Under the pieces are notes generated by a model. That model was not told the origin of the DNA. It was given only the letters and a program-made list of their open reading frames with translations, and ran no database searches. A program made the translations under genes and the position numbers. This document shows positions 25,010-33,687 of a stretch of DNA of 38,166 bases, one piece after another. The number at the start of each line of letters is the position of its first letter. Positions within the stretch are counted from its first letter, which is position 1. The DNA is from CAZTZY01 sp964617765 (lineage in GTDB: Bacteria; Pseudomonadota; Gammaproteobacteria; Pseudomonadales; DT-91), in contig CAZTZY010000016.1 of the NCBI GenBank assembly GCA_964617765.1, positions 1-38,166 of the forward strand. The letters are read 5' to 3'.

Positions 25010-25281
25010 GGTTTGATAGCCTATCGTGATGGACTTTTTATTCATCCTGATTCTGATAGTGATAATGATGGTTATCTGGATGCAAGGGAAAACGGAGATT
25101 CTAACAGTTATTGTATTAATGATCGTTTGGAGGTTGAGGATAAAATACAGACGGTACGTCTTGGAGCAGATAGTGTGGATATGATGTTTATAACACTACA
25201 GCCGATTGGCTAGCATTGAATCGCCGTGTTGAACTTGTTTCGCACATTGAGCAGTGTGAGAAAAATAAGCTTAAGCTGTAA
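25010..25281 (+). pseudogene. Remnant of an OmpA-family surface protein
   Basis: In one frame the stretch DSDSDNDGYLDARENG (from about 25045) looks like a calcium-binding thrombospondin type-3 repeat and is followed by VRLGADSVDMM. A different frame then gives TTADWLALNRRVEL..SHIEQCEK, ending at 25281, which is the typical end of an OmpA peptidoglycan-binding domain (ALNRRVE). The two frames do not connect, and the front half of the OmpA domain (GHTD) is missing, so this is a deleted and frameshifted gene. Upstream of 25010 the region (24930-25010) shows no coding signal. It may be debris of a gene related to the surface locus. Confidence 0.65.
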
Positions 25282-25295
25282 TGGTAAGGTTAGTT

Positions 25296-25322
25296 AAATG
25301 GGCTCTTTTGAGCCCATTTTTT
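25296..25322 (+). terminator. Strong intrinsic terminator
   Basis: AAATGGGCTC pairs perfectly with GAGCCCATTT around a TTTT loop, with further T after the stem (25317-25322 all T). It lies 15 nt after the pseudogene and 4 nt before the coq7 stop on the other strand, so it can serve both directions. Confidence 0.85.
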
Positions 25323-25325
25323 AGG

Positions 25326-25967
25326 TCAGATATGATAAGTGGCTTTAGTCATTACTTTGGAAAGCAAGGTCATGGCAGATTTGACCGGTTTGGGAAATTC
25401 CTGGCCACCTTGTTCCAGTGCCATTTCGGCGTGACTGGCTTCATCGATCAACATTTGTGCCAAGATAGCGCGTGTCTTTTCATCCGATTCCGGCACCTGG
25501 TGTAAATGATCCTGTAAATGTTTACACACTTGATCTTCAGTGGCTTCAACAAAGCCGAGGCTGATTTTGTCGCTGATGGCTCCTGTTATAGCGCCAATAC
25601 CAAAAGATAAACCATAAAAAATAGGGCCAAGATAACTGGTGTGGCTATCCAGTTCTGCTAAACGTTCTTCACACCATACCAGGTGATCTATTTCCTCGTC
25701 GGCGGCAATTTGCATGGCTTCACGTACCGCACTGTTTTTGGCGGTGAGCGCCTGGCCTTGATAAAGGGCTTGCGCACAAACTTCTCCGGTATGATTAATG
25801 CGCATTAATCCGGCGATGTGTTTGCGTTGTTTTTCATCGAGGGTAATGTTGTTCTGGGTTTTGGGTAATGTGCGGGCAGCCTGATTGGCGCCCACGGTCA
25901 GTGTCTTGATGCTGTTATCAACTTTGCTGAGCAATTCATCCAGTAAAGAGTATTTTCGATTCGACAT
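25326..25967 (-). CDS. coq7: Demethoxyubiquinone hydroxylase (COQ7 type)
   Basis: A 213-residue membrane-associated di-iron monooxygenase that hydroxylates 2-polyprenyl-3-methyl-6-methoxy-1,4-benzoquinol, the penultimate ubiquinone step. The iron ligands are visible as two repeated motifs: RINHTGEV (Glu62) with DEEIDH (E92..H95), and GFVEATED with IDEASHAEM. The interfacial helix lies around FYGLSFGIGAITG. The length matches the proteobacterial Coq7 class that replaces the flavin enzyme UbiF. It ends at the shared terminator. No ribosome site is obvious before the ATG. Confidence 0.94.
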   Translation of the reverse strand: MSNRKYSLLDELLSKVDNSIKTLTVGANQAARTLPKTQNNITLDEKQRKHIAGLMRINHTGEVCAQALYQGQALTAKNSAVREAMQIAADEEIDHLVWCEERLAELDSHTSYLGPIFYGLSFGIGAITGAISDKISLGFVEATEDQVCKHLQDHLHQVPESDEKTRAILAQMLIDEASHAEMALEQGGQEFPKPVKSAMTLLSKVMTKATYHI

Positions 25968-26036
25968 AATGGCAACGCAGTGAGTGACGAGTTGGCTTTT
26001 TAATAGCTGCTACATTAAACAATCTGTGATAACTGC

Positions 26037-26780
26037 TCAAGTTCTTGCTAAGGATATTAGATAAACCAGACCCATTAAAACCGGCTGATGAACAAGATAA
26101 ATGACCAGGGAATGGTTGCTTAGCCATTCTGCCTTTTTTGAGTAAGGTAAGTGAATCCGGGTATGTAATTTGAATGAATGCAGGCCTATACCGACCAGTG
26201 CGCCCCACATCCATGGGAAAATCGGGATGTAATCAAGTGACGGGCGTCTGAAAGTGAACCATGGCAGGGATTCTATCCATGGCAGAGTTCTATCAAAGAA
26301 AATAAAGGCAACTGCCATTAACAATCCGGTAACCAGTGCTATTTTAGGTATACGTAAAAAGGGTAATACCACAATGCTGGTAATGGTAATGCAATGCAAA
26401 ATGCCAAAAAATATCCAGAATTGCGGGTAGGTAATGTAAGTTCCCAAACTGACTAAAGCTGCAGCCCCCGCAATCTTTAACCAGCGTTTCCAGAATTTTT
26501 GCCATTGCATTGCCTTGCTGTGGGTAATGGCAAGGCTATAACCGACGCAAAACATGAAGATACATAAACAAGAGCGGCCAATGGCTGTCATCCACAAACT
26601 GTTAAAGGTCACGGGAGTGATGAGGTTAAAGTTCATAAGATCAAAGCTGAAATGGTAAATCAGCATTAACAGAATGGCGAAGGCCCGCAGCCAGTCGATC
26701 AGTACAAAACGGGGTTGAAGATCAATCATATGGGTTAGTGTCGAGGGAAGCAGTTTGCAGATTAACTGATTGTTCTGCAT
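26037..26780 (-). CDS. DUF1624 / heparan-alpha-glucosaminide acetyltransferase-like membrane protein
   Basis: A 247-residue polytopic inner-membrane protein with about seven hydrophobic segments. RFVLIDWLRAFAILLMLIYHFSFDLMNF is the hallmark of the DUF1624/HGSNAT-like family (R-x-x-x-I-D-x-L-R-G/A, then Y-H-x-x-x-D), with the probable catalytic His in the first loop. NHSLVIYLVHQP near the C terminus is also characteristic. These proteins move acyl groups to cell-envelope sugars, but the acceptor here is unknown. ATG 26729 would start 5 residues before the conserved core; neither start has a clear ribosome site. It is divergent from the glycosyltransferase, so a role in the same surface glycan is possible. 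Confidence 0.78.
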   Translation of the reverse strand: MQNNQLICKLLPSTLTHMIDLQPRFVLIDWLRAFAILLMLIYHFSFDLMNFNLITPVTFNSLWMTAIGRSCLCIFMFCVGYSLAITHSKAMQWQKFWKRWLKIAGAAALVSLGTYITYPQFWIFFGILHCITITSIVVLPFLRIPKIALVTGLLMAVAFIFFDRTLPWIESLPWFTFRRPSLDYIPIFPWMWGALVGIGLHSFKLHTRIHLPYSKKAEWLSNHSLVIYLVHQPVLMGLVYLISLART

Positions 26781-26922
26781 AAATAAATCGCAGGCTGCTG
26801 TAATTAGGGCGGGTATTCATAGAGTTATAAGCCGCCATTTCTGGAATTAGGGTGGGGTTTTCGGTACAATCTGCTGATTTTTTAGGCGATAATTTTATAC
26901 GAAACGAGCAGTTTCATATTAA

Positions 26923-28302
26923 ATGGCGATAGATCAACGGCGGGTGCGGTTTTTGAACACAAATGCTCAACAAAGTTTTGATTTTCTCGAGTCTCAAGAA
27001 GTGGCAAACGTTGAAAATCAATCTCAAAAAGATCCGGTTGAGCCGCCCGTTGCGCATATAGAGCCGCTAAAACCTTTACGCATCGCCATTCTAGGGTATC
27101 GCAGTCATCCCTTTGGTGGCGGGCAAGGTATTTATATCAAGTATCTGTCGAAAGCACTGGTTGAAGCAGGTCACCAGGTTGATGTGATTTCGGGTGAGCC
27201 TTACCCCCATCTTGATGAGCGTGTACGCTTGATCAAGATGCCGGGTATGAATTTGTATGAGCATGGTTTGGCCTCTTTGCGTCCGCATCACTTAACTTCG
27301 TATGCCAATATCGTGGAATGGATGAGTAAATTGACCGGCGGATTTGCAGAACCGTATGCCTTTGGTCGTCGCGTGAATGCCTACCTGCAACAACATGCGG
27401 GTGAATATGATCTCATCCATGATAACCAGACATTGGCTACCGGCATGCTGGATATTCAAAAACACATGCCCTTGGTGGCTACGGTGCATCACCCGATTAC
27501 CAACGATTTGCAGATTGCCCTGAATGCCAGTCAAAAATGGTGGGAGAAATTATTCATTCGCCGCTGGTATTCTTTCCTGATCATGCAATCGCGAGTGATC
27601 AAGCAACTGAAAAACGTGGTGACAGTTTCTGAGTGTTCACAGAAAGATATTGCCAAGGCGTTTGGTATTGAAAAAGATGGGCTGCATTTGATTTATTGTG
27701 GCATCAATACCGAAGAATTTGCACCGCGCCCGAATATTCAGCGTAAGCCGATGCGTTTAATGGCAACGGCTTCTGCTGACCAACCGCTCAAGGGCTTGCG
27801 TTTTTTGTTGCAGGCTTATGCCAGTTTATTGCCGGAATATCCTGAGCTTGAGTTGTTAGTGGTAGGTAAGCCAACACCAGGTGGTGCTACCGACAGATTG
27901 TTGAAAAAACTGAATATTGACCAGAAGGTTCAATTTGTTTCTGGTATCAGTACCGAGCAAATGGTCGATTATTATGCCGAAGCTACTATTGCTGTGGTTC
28001 CCTCTGTTTATGAGGGGTTTGGTTTGCCTGCCGGTGAGGCGATGGCTTGTGAAGTGCCTTTAATTTCCACCAGGGGTGGAGCTTTACCCGAAGTGGTGGG
28101 TGATGCCGGTATTCTGGTACCAACCCAGGATAGTGAAGCCATTGCCAAAGCTATAAAGGAATTGTTAGAAAATCCGGACAAGCGTGCGGCCTTAGGCAAG
28201 GCTGGTCGGGAACGTATTATGCAAAAGTTTTGTTGGCATGTTGCCGCAAAAGCCTTTACCCAATATTACCATCAGGTGATACAAGATCATGCAAACAGTT
28301 GA
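26923..28302 (+). CDS. GT4-family glycosyltransferase
   Basis: A 459-residue GT-B fold retaining glycosyltransferase. A polar ~50-residue leader precedes the N-terminal Rossmann domain (LRIAILGYRSHPFGGGQGIYIKYLSKAL), with the glycine-rich acceptor loop of GT4 enzymes. The C-terminal domain has GKPTPGGATDRLL and VVPSVYEGFGLPAGEAMACEVPLIST, which carries the E-x7-E nucleotide-sugar motif, then GALPEVVGDAGILV. Donor and acceptor are not evident. No transmembrane segment, so it is cytoplasmic or peripheral. It overlaps the next gene by 14 bp. With the methyltransferase and the (alpha/alpha)-barrel protein it forms one translation-coupled unit. Confidence 0.88.
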   Translation: MAIDQRRVRFLNTNAQQSFDFLESQEVANVENQSQKDPVEPPVAHIEPLKPLRIAILGYRSHPFGGGQGIYIKYLSKALVEAGHQVDVISGEPYPHLDERVRLIKMPGMNLYEHGLASLRPHHLTSYANIVEWMSKLTGGFAEPYAFGRRVNAYLQQHAGEYDLIHDNQTLATGMLDIQKHMPLVATVHHPITNDLQIALNASQKWWEKLFIRRWYSFLIMQSRVIKQLKNVVTVSECSQKDIAKAFGIEKDGLHLIYCGINTEEFAPRPNIQRKPMRLMATASADQPLKGLRFLLQAYASLLPEYPELELLVVGKPTPGGATDRLLKKLNIDQKVQFVSGISTEQMVDYYAEATIAVVPSVYEGFGLPAGEAMACEVPLISTRGGALPEVVGDAGILVPTQDSEAIAKAIKELLENPDKRAALGKAGRERIMQKFCWHVAAKAFTQYYHQVIQDHANS

Positions 28303-29002
28303 TTTTAAGCATTTTAAACTCGAGAAAGGTGATACCGTTCTCGATCTCGGTTGCGGCGAAGGTCGCCATGTGATTTCCATGTATGTCGAGGCAGATGTGC
28401 ATGCTATTGGCATCGACTTGAGTTTGAAAGATTTGAAAACCACGCATGAAAAATTCAAGCCATTTGAAGAGAAGGGTAATCCCGATAAACATTTTGTCTT
28501 GATGTCAGCTAATGCCTTGCAGCTACCTTTTGCTGATCATACTTTTGATAAAATCATCTGTTCAGAAGTGTTAGAGCATATCCAGGATTATGAGGGCGTG
28601 ATCAAGGAAATAGAACGTATCCTGAAGCCGGGTGGTTTGTTTTGCGCCTCTGTGCCACGTTTTTGGCCGGAATGGGTTTGCTGGCATTACAGTGATGAAT
28701 ACCATGATGTTGAAGGCGGTCATGTACGTATTTTCCTTGAAAAACAATTGCGTCGAAAAATCGAAAACCAGGGTTTCAGGTTTTATCACAAGCATTGGGC
28801 ACATGCCTTGCATACCCCGTATTGGTGGATGCAGTGCATGGATTGGGAAAACAAGAAAGAGAATCGTTACGTAAAAGCCTATCACCAGATGCTGGTATGG
28901 GACATTATGGAAAAACCCTGGATTACCCGCATCACTGAAAAGGCGCTGAATCCTGTGATTGGTAAAAGTGTGGTCATGTATTTCGAGAAGGAGGCAGCGT
29001 AA
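28289..29002 (+). CDS. Class I SAM-dependent methyltransferase
   Basis: A 237-residue soluble methyltransferase with a complete SAM site: TVLDLGCGEGRHV (motif I, residues 16-28), IGIDLS (motif II), LPFADHTFDKIICSEVLEHI (motif post II to IV) and ILKPGGLFCASVP. The C-terminal third is rich in Trp and His (HYSDEYHDVEGGHVR, then HTPYWWMQCMDW) and presumably forms the acceptor site. The substrate is unknown. Its partners suggest a sugar or polyprenyl-linked saccharide rather than RNA or protein. It begins inside the glycosyltransferase gene and ends in TAATG, shared with the next start. Confidence 0.88.
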   Translation: MQTVDFKHFKLEKGDTVLDLGCGEGRHVISMYVEADVHAIGIDLSLKDLKTTHEKFKPFEEKGNPDKHFVLMSANALQLPFADHTFDKIICSEVLEHIQDYEGVIKEIERILKPGGLFCASVPRFWPEWVCWHYSDEYHDVEGGHVRIFLEKQLRRKIENQGFRFYHKHWAHALHTPYWWMQCMDWENKKENRYVKAYHQMLVWDIMEKPWITRITEKALNPVIGKSVVMYFEKEAA

Positions 29003-30072
29003 TGAGCGGCTTATTTTTGTCGAAAGGGCTTTTCCCGCATGATTTCTTTCGCCCCACAGTACAGTTTCTGTTAGATACGCAATTGCCCAGCGGTGCTATT
29101 CCCTGGTTTGAAGGTGGTTATGCTGATCCATGGGATCATGTTGAAGCTGCTATGGGATTAACCATTGGTGGTGAATATGCGGCAGCGGAAAAAGCCTATC
29201 TGTGGTTGCGCGATATGCAATTGGAAGATGGTAGCTGGTGGGCGGCTTATAAAGATGGGCAGATCCATAATCAGGAGCGTCGTGAAACCAATTTCATCGC
29301 CTATATTGCTACAGGGGTATGGCATTATTATCTGGTGTCAAAAAATATTGCGTTTGTGGAAGCTATGTGGCCTACAGTTACCCGGGCTATCGATTTTGTA
29401 TTATCATTACAGACGGATCATGGTGATATTCACTGGGCGGTTGACGGGAAAAATAATGCAATGGAAGATGCGTTGATAACAGGTTGCAGTTCGATTTATA
29501 AAAGTCTTGAGTGTGCCTATAATTTATCGATTGTGTTAGATCAGGAGCGAAAAGACTGGTTTGATGCACGTGAGTTATTGGGTAATACCTTAAGGTACCA
29601 TCCAGAGCGTTTTGACAGAACCTGGGAGCCTAAAACACGATTTTCGATGGACTGGTTTTATCCGGTTTTATCGGGTGCTTTACCCATGCACGAAGGTAAA
29701 AAACGCCTCCAATCTCGCTGGGATCATTTTGTGGAAGAAGGTATGGGTTGTCGTTGCGTTTCTGATGAGCCATGGGTCACTATTGCAGAGTCTAGTGAGT
29801 TGGTGATGGCGTTGCTTGCTGCCGGTGATCATGCGCGTGCAGTCACGGTGTATAGCTGGTTGCATGAATGGCGCCTGGAAGATGGTTCGTATTGGACAGG
29901 TTATCAGTTTGTCGAGAATGTATTATGGCCTGATGAAAAGCCGTCATGGACAGCTGCAGCGATTTTGTTAGCTGCCGATGCATTAACAGAATACACGGCA
30001 GCAGCACATTTGTTCACGGAAGTGCGCTTATTGAATACGCCGCAAAATACCCAGCGTATTAACCACCTCTAG
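29002..30072 (+). CDS. Prenyltransferase/squalene-cyclase-like (alpha/alpha)-barrel protein
   Basis: A 356-residue soluble protein without a signal peptide, recognised only at fold level. It has paired helical repeats with Q-x-x-x-G-x-x-P-W and D-G-S-W-W elements, as in terpene cyclase/prenyltransferase-type toroids and some glycoside hydrolases. The segment WLRDMQLEDGSWWAAY (about 68-83) recurs as WLHEWRLEDGSYWTGY (about 293-308), an internal repeat spanning the barrel. WFEGGYADPWDHVEAA offers acidic residues, but no known catalytic motif (DxDD or QW set) is complete. It could bind or modify the polyprenol-linked product of the two upstream enzymes. Its 3' end overlaps the convergent gene by 45 bp. 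Confidence 0.6.
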   Translation: MSGLFLSKGLFPHDFFRPTVQFLLDTQLPSGAIPWFEGGYADPWDHVEAAMGLTIGGEYAAAEKAYLWLRDMQLEDGSWWAAYKDGQIHNQERRETNFIAYIATGVWHYYLVSKNIAFVEAMWPTVTRAIDFVLSLQTDHGDIHWAVDGKNNAMEDALITGCSSIYKSLECAYNLSIVLDQERKDWFDARELLGNTLRYHPERFDRTWEPKTRFSMDWFYPVLSGALPMHEGKKRLQSRWDHFVEEGMGCRCVSDEPWVTIAESSELVMALLAAGDHARAVTVYSWLHEWRLEDGSYWTGYQFVENVLWPDEKPSWTAAAILLAADALTEYTAAAHLFTEVRLLNTPQNTQRINHL

Positions 30073-30648
30073 TTCCTCAAATAAACCCGAAGCCAGCGCC
30101 AGTCGATAAATAGTGATTGGCGCTTGCCCGCCCTCATCAGGGTTGGGAAATAAATCGTGAATCGCCAGAATGCCGCCGATCTGTACATGTACAGCCCAGC
30201 TGCGGTAATCCATTTCGGCTGCGGCAAAGCTGTGGCCACCATCAATAAAAACCATGGCCAAAGGTGTGTGCCATAATTTTGCTGCCACTTTTGAAGAAGA
30301 AACAATCGGCACTACCGTATCTTCAAGATTGGCTTTACGCATATTTTTACGAAATTCTTTAAAGGTATCCATTAACTGGACAGAAGTATCGTATAAATCC
30401 TTGTCGTGATATTCCTCGCCCAATTGGTGTTCTTCTGAGCCGCGATGATGGTCAACTGCAAAAACTACAGAGTCATTTTTTTGTGCAGCACAGCCCAGAT
30501 AGATGGTTGATTTGCCACAATAACTGCCGACTTCCAGTGCGGGCCCTTTTTGCGTGGATTTTAGGGCGTAATTATACAAAGCGGCTGCCTCATCATCGGC
30601 TAAGAAACCTTTAACGGCATTGATATCCAGGGGTAATTCTATATTCAT
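30028..30648 (-). CDS. Class I SAM-dependent methyltransferase (Methyltransf_24-like)
   Basis: A 206-residue soluble protein. LEVGSYCGKSTIYLG (38-52) is the SAM-binding loop of the Methyltransf_24 / cephalosporin-hydroxylase-like group. AVDHH carries the acidic residue of motif II, and MVFIDGGHSFAAAEMDYRSW and AIHDLFPNPDEGG carry the Asp/His pairs that bind a metal in related O-methyltransferases. The substrate is unknown. It is convergent with the trio above and shares 45 bp with it, so the four genes have probably been inherited together. A TATAAT -10 element lies 33 nt upstream of the ATG. Confidence 0.82.
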   Translation of the reverse strand: MNIELPLDINAVKGFLADDEAAALYNYALKSTQKGPALEVGSYCGKSTIYLGCAAQKNDSVVFAVDHHRGSEEHQLGEEYHDKDLYDTSVQLMDTFKEFRKNMRKANLEDTVVPIVSSSKVAAKLWHTPLAMVFIDGGHSFAAAEMDYRSWAVHVQIGGILAIHDLFPNPDEGGQAPITIYRLALASGLFEELEVVNTLGILRRIQ

Positions 30649-30680
30649 GTTAGTGTTCTACAGGTAAATTGATGATGAGC

Positions 30681-30686
30681 ATTATA
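30681..30686 (-). promoter_or_regulatory. -10 element of the methyltransferase gene
   Basis: On the minus strand TATAAT is an exact -10 hexamer, 33 nt before the ATG at 30648. No good -35 hexamer is visible at the right distance, so an activator or weak promoter is likely. Confidence 0.35.
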
Positions 30687-30774
30687 AGTGGCGACAATAG
30701 AGATTGGTAGGGCTTTGCATGTCTGCCAAAACTGGTGATAATGACCCAATAATAACAGTATTGATGATATTCCA

Positions 30775-32049
30775 TTGCGCACACTCTACACGATAATTTA
30801 TCTGCATTTATTGCCATTGTTGGTATTAAGAATGTATTGGCGCTCGCTGAAAGCGCCATCCTATCGCCTGCGTATGAAAGAGCGTTTTGCCTTGGTACCG
30901 CCGCGTCGGACTACCAACCCTTTGATATGGGTGCATGCTGTATCGGTGGGTGAGGTGATTGCAGCTACGCCTATGATCAAGCAGTTACAGTTAAAATATC
31001 CTGATTATCAATTCTGTATCACTACTACAACACCGACAGGTTCTGAGCGAGTGCGCGCTGCTTTTGGTGAAACGATTTTACATTACTATTTGCCTTATGA
31101 TTTACCTTCATTGATTACATTTTTTATTCGTGCCATCAAGCCGCGGTTATTGATAGTGATGGAAACAGAGTTATGGCCCAATGTTATTGCTACCTGTAAG
31201 GATAAGAATATACCTGTAGTGTTAGCCAATGGCAGGATGTCCAAAAGATCAGCAAAGGGATATAAAAAATTATCATGGCTAACTGCACCTATGTTACAGA
31301 TGATTGACATAATCGCTGCGCAATCAAAAATGGATGCAGAAAGATTTATTTATCTGGGTGCGAATAGGGATCAAGTAAAAATTACCGGCAGTGTTAAATT
31401 TGATGTTGCCATTGATGATGAGATTGAGAAACGCACACGATCACTAGGAGATCAATTACAGTGTCATGATAGAAAAGTAGTGATTTTTGCCAGTACTCAT
31501 CCGGGTGAAGACGAACAGATACTGCCTATGATTAAACGGCTGCATCATTTTTCCCCTGAGTTTTTAGCTATAGTAGTTCCTCGGCATCCTGAACGTTTTG
31601 ATGTAGTGGAGCAAATAGCCAGTCAGTTGCATGTTTCAACAATTCGTTTAAGTAAAGGGATTGCTTGTGGTAAAACTACACAAATGGTGTTAGGTGATAC
31701 CATGGGCGATATGTTGGCATTATATGGATTGGCAGACGTAGCTTTCATTGGTGGTAGCTTGATTACCCATGGAGGGCATAATTTTCTGGAAGCCGCTGCT
31801 TGGGGTTTGCCCATTTTAACGGGGCCATCAGTTTTTAATTTCCAGGATATTGCCAAAATGCTCATCAAGGAAGGCGGATTAAAACAGTTACATGATCATT
31901 TTGATCTCGAAAGAACATTACAAACATGGCTGGTTGGGGAGTTAAATCTTTCAGAAGTCGGGATTGCTGCTAAAAAAGTACTGGTCAATAATCAGGGTAC
32001 GCTGGCAAAACTTCTGGATTTAATAGAAGGCTTGATGCAAAAACATTGA
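30775..32049 (+). CDS. waaA: 3-deoxy-D-manno-octulosonic acid (Kdo) transferase
   Basis: A 424-residue GT30 glycosyltransferase that adds Kdo to lipid A on the inner-membrane surface, an essential step for LPS. An N-terminal hydrophobic anchor (LYTIIYLHLLPLLVL) comes first. HAVSVGE places the catalytic Glu60; TTTTPTGSERV, METELWPNVI, NGRMSKRSAKGY and ITGSVKFD follow, with PRHPERF, VGDTMGDMLALYGLADVAFIGGSL and GGHNFLEAAAWGLPI in the C-terminal half. All align with E. coli WaaA. The start is TTG 30775: no in-frame ATG exists upstream, and the alignment with E. coli begins here. No clear ribosome site, so the start is less certain than the function. Confidence 0.95.
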   Translation: MRTLYTIIYLHLLPLLVLRMYWRSLKAPSYRLRMKERFALVPPRRTTNPLIWVHAVSVGEVIAATPMIKQLQLKYPDYQFCITTTTPTGSERVRAAFGETILHYYLPYDLPSLITFFIRAIKPRLLIVMETELWPNVIATCKDKNIPVVLANGRMSKRSAKGYKKLSWLTAPMLQMIDIIAAQSKMDAERFIYLGANRDQVKITGSVKFDVAIDDEIEKRTRSLGDQLQCHDRKVVIFASTHPGEDEQILPMIKRLHHFSPEFLAIVVPRHPERFDVVEQIASQLHVSTIRLSKGIACGKTTQMVLGDTMGDMLALYGLADVAFIGGSLITHGGHNFLEAAAWGLPILTGPSVFNFQDIAKMLIKEGGLKQLHDHFDLERTLQTWLVGELNLSEVGIAAKKVLVNNQGTLAKLLDLIEGLMQKH

Positions 32050-32072
32050 GTAGATGGAGCTGTTTGCTAGCA

Positions 32073-32101
32073 ATGCAGAGTGGTTAAATCCACATCTGCA
32101 T
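32073..32101. terminator. Hairpin between convergent waaA and tolC
   Basis: ATGCAGAGTGG pairs with CCAC-A-TCTGCAT, an 11-bp stem with one bulged A and a 6-nt loop, in the 80 bp between two convergent stop codons. There is no T-tract on either side, so it is only a candidate bidirectional terminator. Confidence 0.4.
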
Positions 32102-32129
32102 ATGTAGCTTATTTGGCAGTTTAATAGAG

Positions 32130-33560
32130 TTACTTTTTCTCCGGAGTAGCACTTTCGGTAGTAGTCCATTCATTGAGTGCACTGATATCAGCTGGAGTTA
32201 ATGTGCCGGCAGCTTTTTTCAACTCAAATAAACTAACAATGTAATCAAAACGGGCATTGGCGAAATCACGCTTTGCAGTATATAGATTACGTTGCGCACT
32301 TAACACATCGACAATGTTGCGTGTGCCTACGTCATAACCGGCTTGAATGGCATCCAATGCGCTTTGGCTGGAAATAATGGATTGCTTGAGGGCATTAACC
32401 TGTTGCATTCTGGTCAGGGAGGCAATGTGCAGGGCCCTGATTTTCTGGGTAATGGCACGCTGAATGCCATTTAAACTTTCCACAGCTGCCTGATGTTCAT
32501 AGGCGGCTTTACGAGTGGAGGCATTGGTAGCGCCACCGGTGTAAATGGGAATGTTCAGATTTAAGCCTACTGCAAGGGAATCACTATTTACCTTTGTGCC
32601 ATCGGCAGCAAATGAGTATACAGATTGATCATTTTCGACATCACCTTCGCTGAGTGTTTCGTTATAACTGGCTGCTGCGCTTAAGACCGGGTAATGGTTT
32701 GCGCGAGCAGCCTTGACAGCAAATTCTGAAGCTTCGACTGCTTTCCTGGCTTGTAGCAGATCAAGGTTATGTTCCAGGGCGGTTTTGACCCATGCATCTT
32801 TATCTTCAGCAAGCGTAACAATAGGGTAGTTAGGCGATAAATTGTTAATGACGCTGTGGTTTTTTCCCGTAAGTATAGTCAGCGCTTCATAAGAAACTTC
32901 CAGATTTCCTTCGTTAGCTAAAAGAGCTACCTTGGATAGGTCATGTGCAGCTTGAGCTTCATTTACTTCAGTAATGGCTGCGAGTCCAACATTGTAGCGT
33001 TGTTGGGTTTGCTCAAGACGCTGTTTAATGGCGGTTTCTTCAGCTTGGCTGGTAGTCAGGCTTTCCTTGGCGCGTAAAATATTCAAGTATTGTTCAACAG
33101 TATTAACAATAATTCCCTGTTGCGTTTGCGCAAACTCAAGCTGTGCCTGTTCAGATATTTTTTTGGTTGTTTTAAATGAATACCAGGAATAGAAGTTGAG
33201 CAGGGGTTGAGTGATACCAATTTGTCCTGTCAGAATCATCATTTCAGAGGAGCTTGTGGTGTCTGCTGCCGGACCGGTTGACGGTGGGTTAGGGGTAACA
33301 GCAATAGTTGCGCCATTAGGGTATTTATTGGTGGAATTGGCATCATTCATTCCATAGCTAATGCTTGCACCTATAGTTGGCAGCAGAGAGGCTTTTTGGA
33401 TATTGGCCATTTCCTGTTTGGATTTAAGTTGAGCTTCCGCGCCTAGCAGAAGGGGATTGTTTTCCGTTGCTGCTCGGTAGATATCATCCAGATTTTCAGC
33501 ATGCAGAATAGAAGTACTGGCAAAACTTAAACATATAAACGTAGTAATAATCGAGCGCAT
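32130..33560 (-). CDS. tolC: TolC-family outer-membrane efflux channel
   Basis: A 476-residue protein with a signal peptide (MRSIITTFICLSFASTSILHA-EN). It has the duplicated TolC layout: ENLDDIYRAATENNP, AQLKSKQEMANIQKASLLPTI, long helical stretches (QTQQRYNVGLAAITEVNEAQA and its C-terminal counterpart AIQAGYDVGTRNIVDVLSAQ), and beta-strand segments between them. It forms the trimeric channel for type I secretion and RND or MFS efflux pumps. The two QxxYxVG helical repeats confirm the TolC subgroup rather than OprM lipoproteins, as no lipobox is present. It adjoins yqiB, as in enterobacteria (tolC-nudF-yqiB-cpdA), with nudF missing here. It could serve to export proteins of the surface locus, but nothing links them directly. 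Confidence 0.93.
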   Translation of the reverse strand: MRSIITTFICLSFASTSILHAENLDDIYRAATENNPLLLGAEAQLKSKQEMANIQKASLLPTIGASISYGMNDANSTNKYPNGATIAVTPNPPSTGPAADTTSSSEMMILTGQIGITQPLLNFYSWYSFKTTKKISEQAQLEFAQTQQGIIVNTVEQYLNILRAKESLTTSQAEETAIKQRLEQTQQRYNVGLAAITEVNEAQAAHDLSKVALLANEGNLEVSYEALTILTGKNHSVINNLSPNYPIVTLAEDKDAWVKTALEHNLDLLQARKAVEASEFAVKAARANHYPVLSAAASYNETLSEGDVENDQSVYSFAADGTKVNSDSLAVGLNLNIPIYTGGATNASTRKAAYEHQAAVESLNGIQRAITQKIRALHIASLTRMQQVNALKQSIISSQSALDAIQAGYDVGTRNIVDVLSAQRNLYTAKRDFANARFDYIVSLFELKKAAGTLTPADISALNEWTTTESATPEKK

Positions 33561-33687
33561 GGTGATATTGAGCCTTATAATGAGACTTGAAGCATTTATA
33601 TTAACAAACTTTTTGCAGTTATAAGATGGAATTTCGTTAACATTGATGCAATGATTTTAATGTAAATAGAAATGAGTTTGCAAAACC

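Noticed and set aside
25013..25213. 66-codon ORF taken as an intact small gene
   Set aside because: Its C-terminal continuation (NRRVE tail) lies in another frame, so it is better read as part of a pseudogene.
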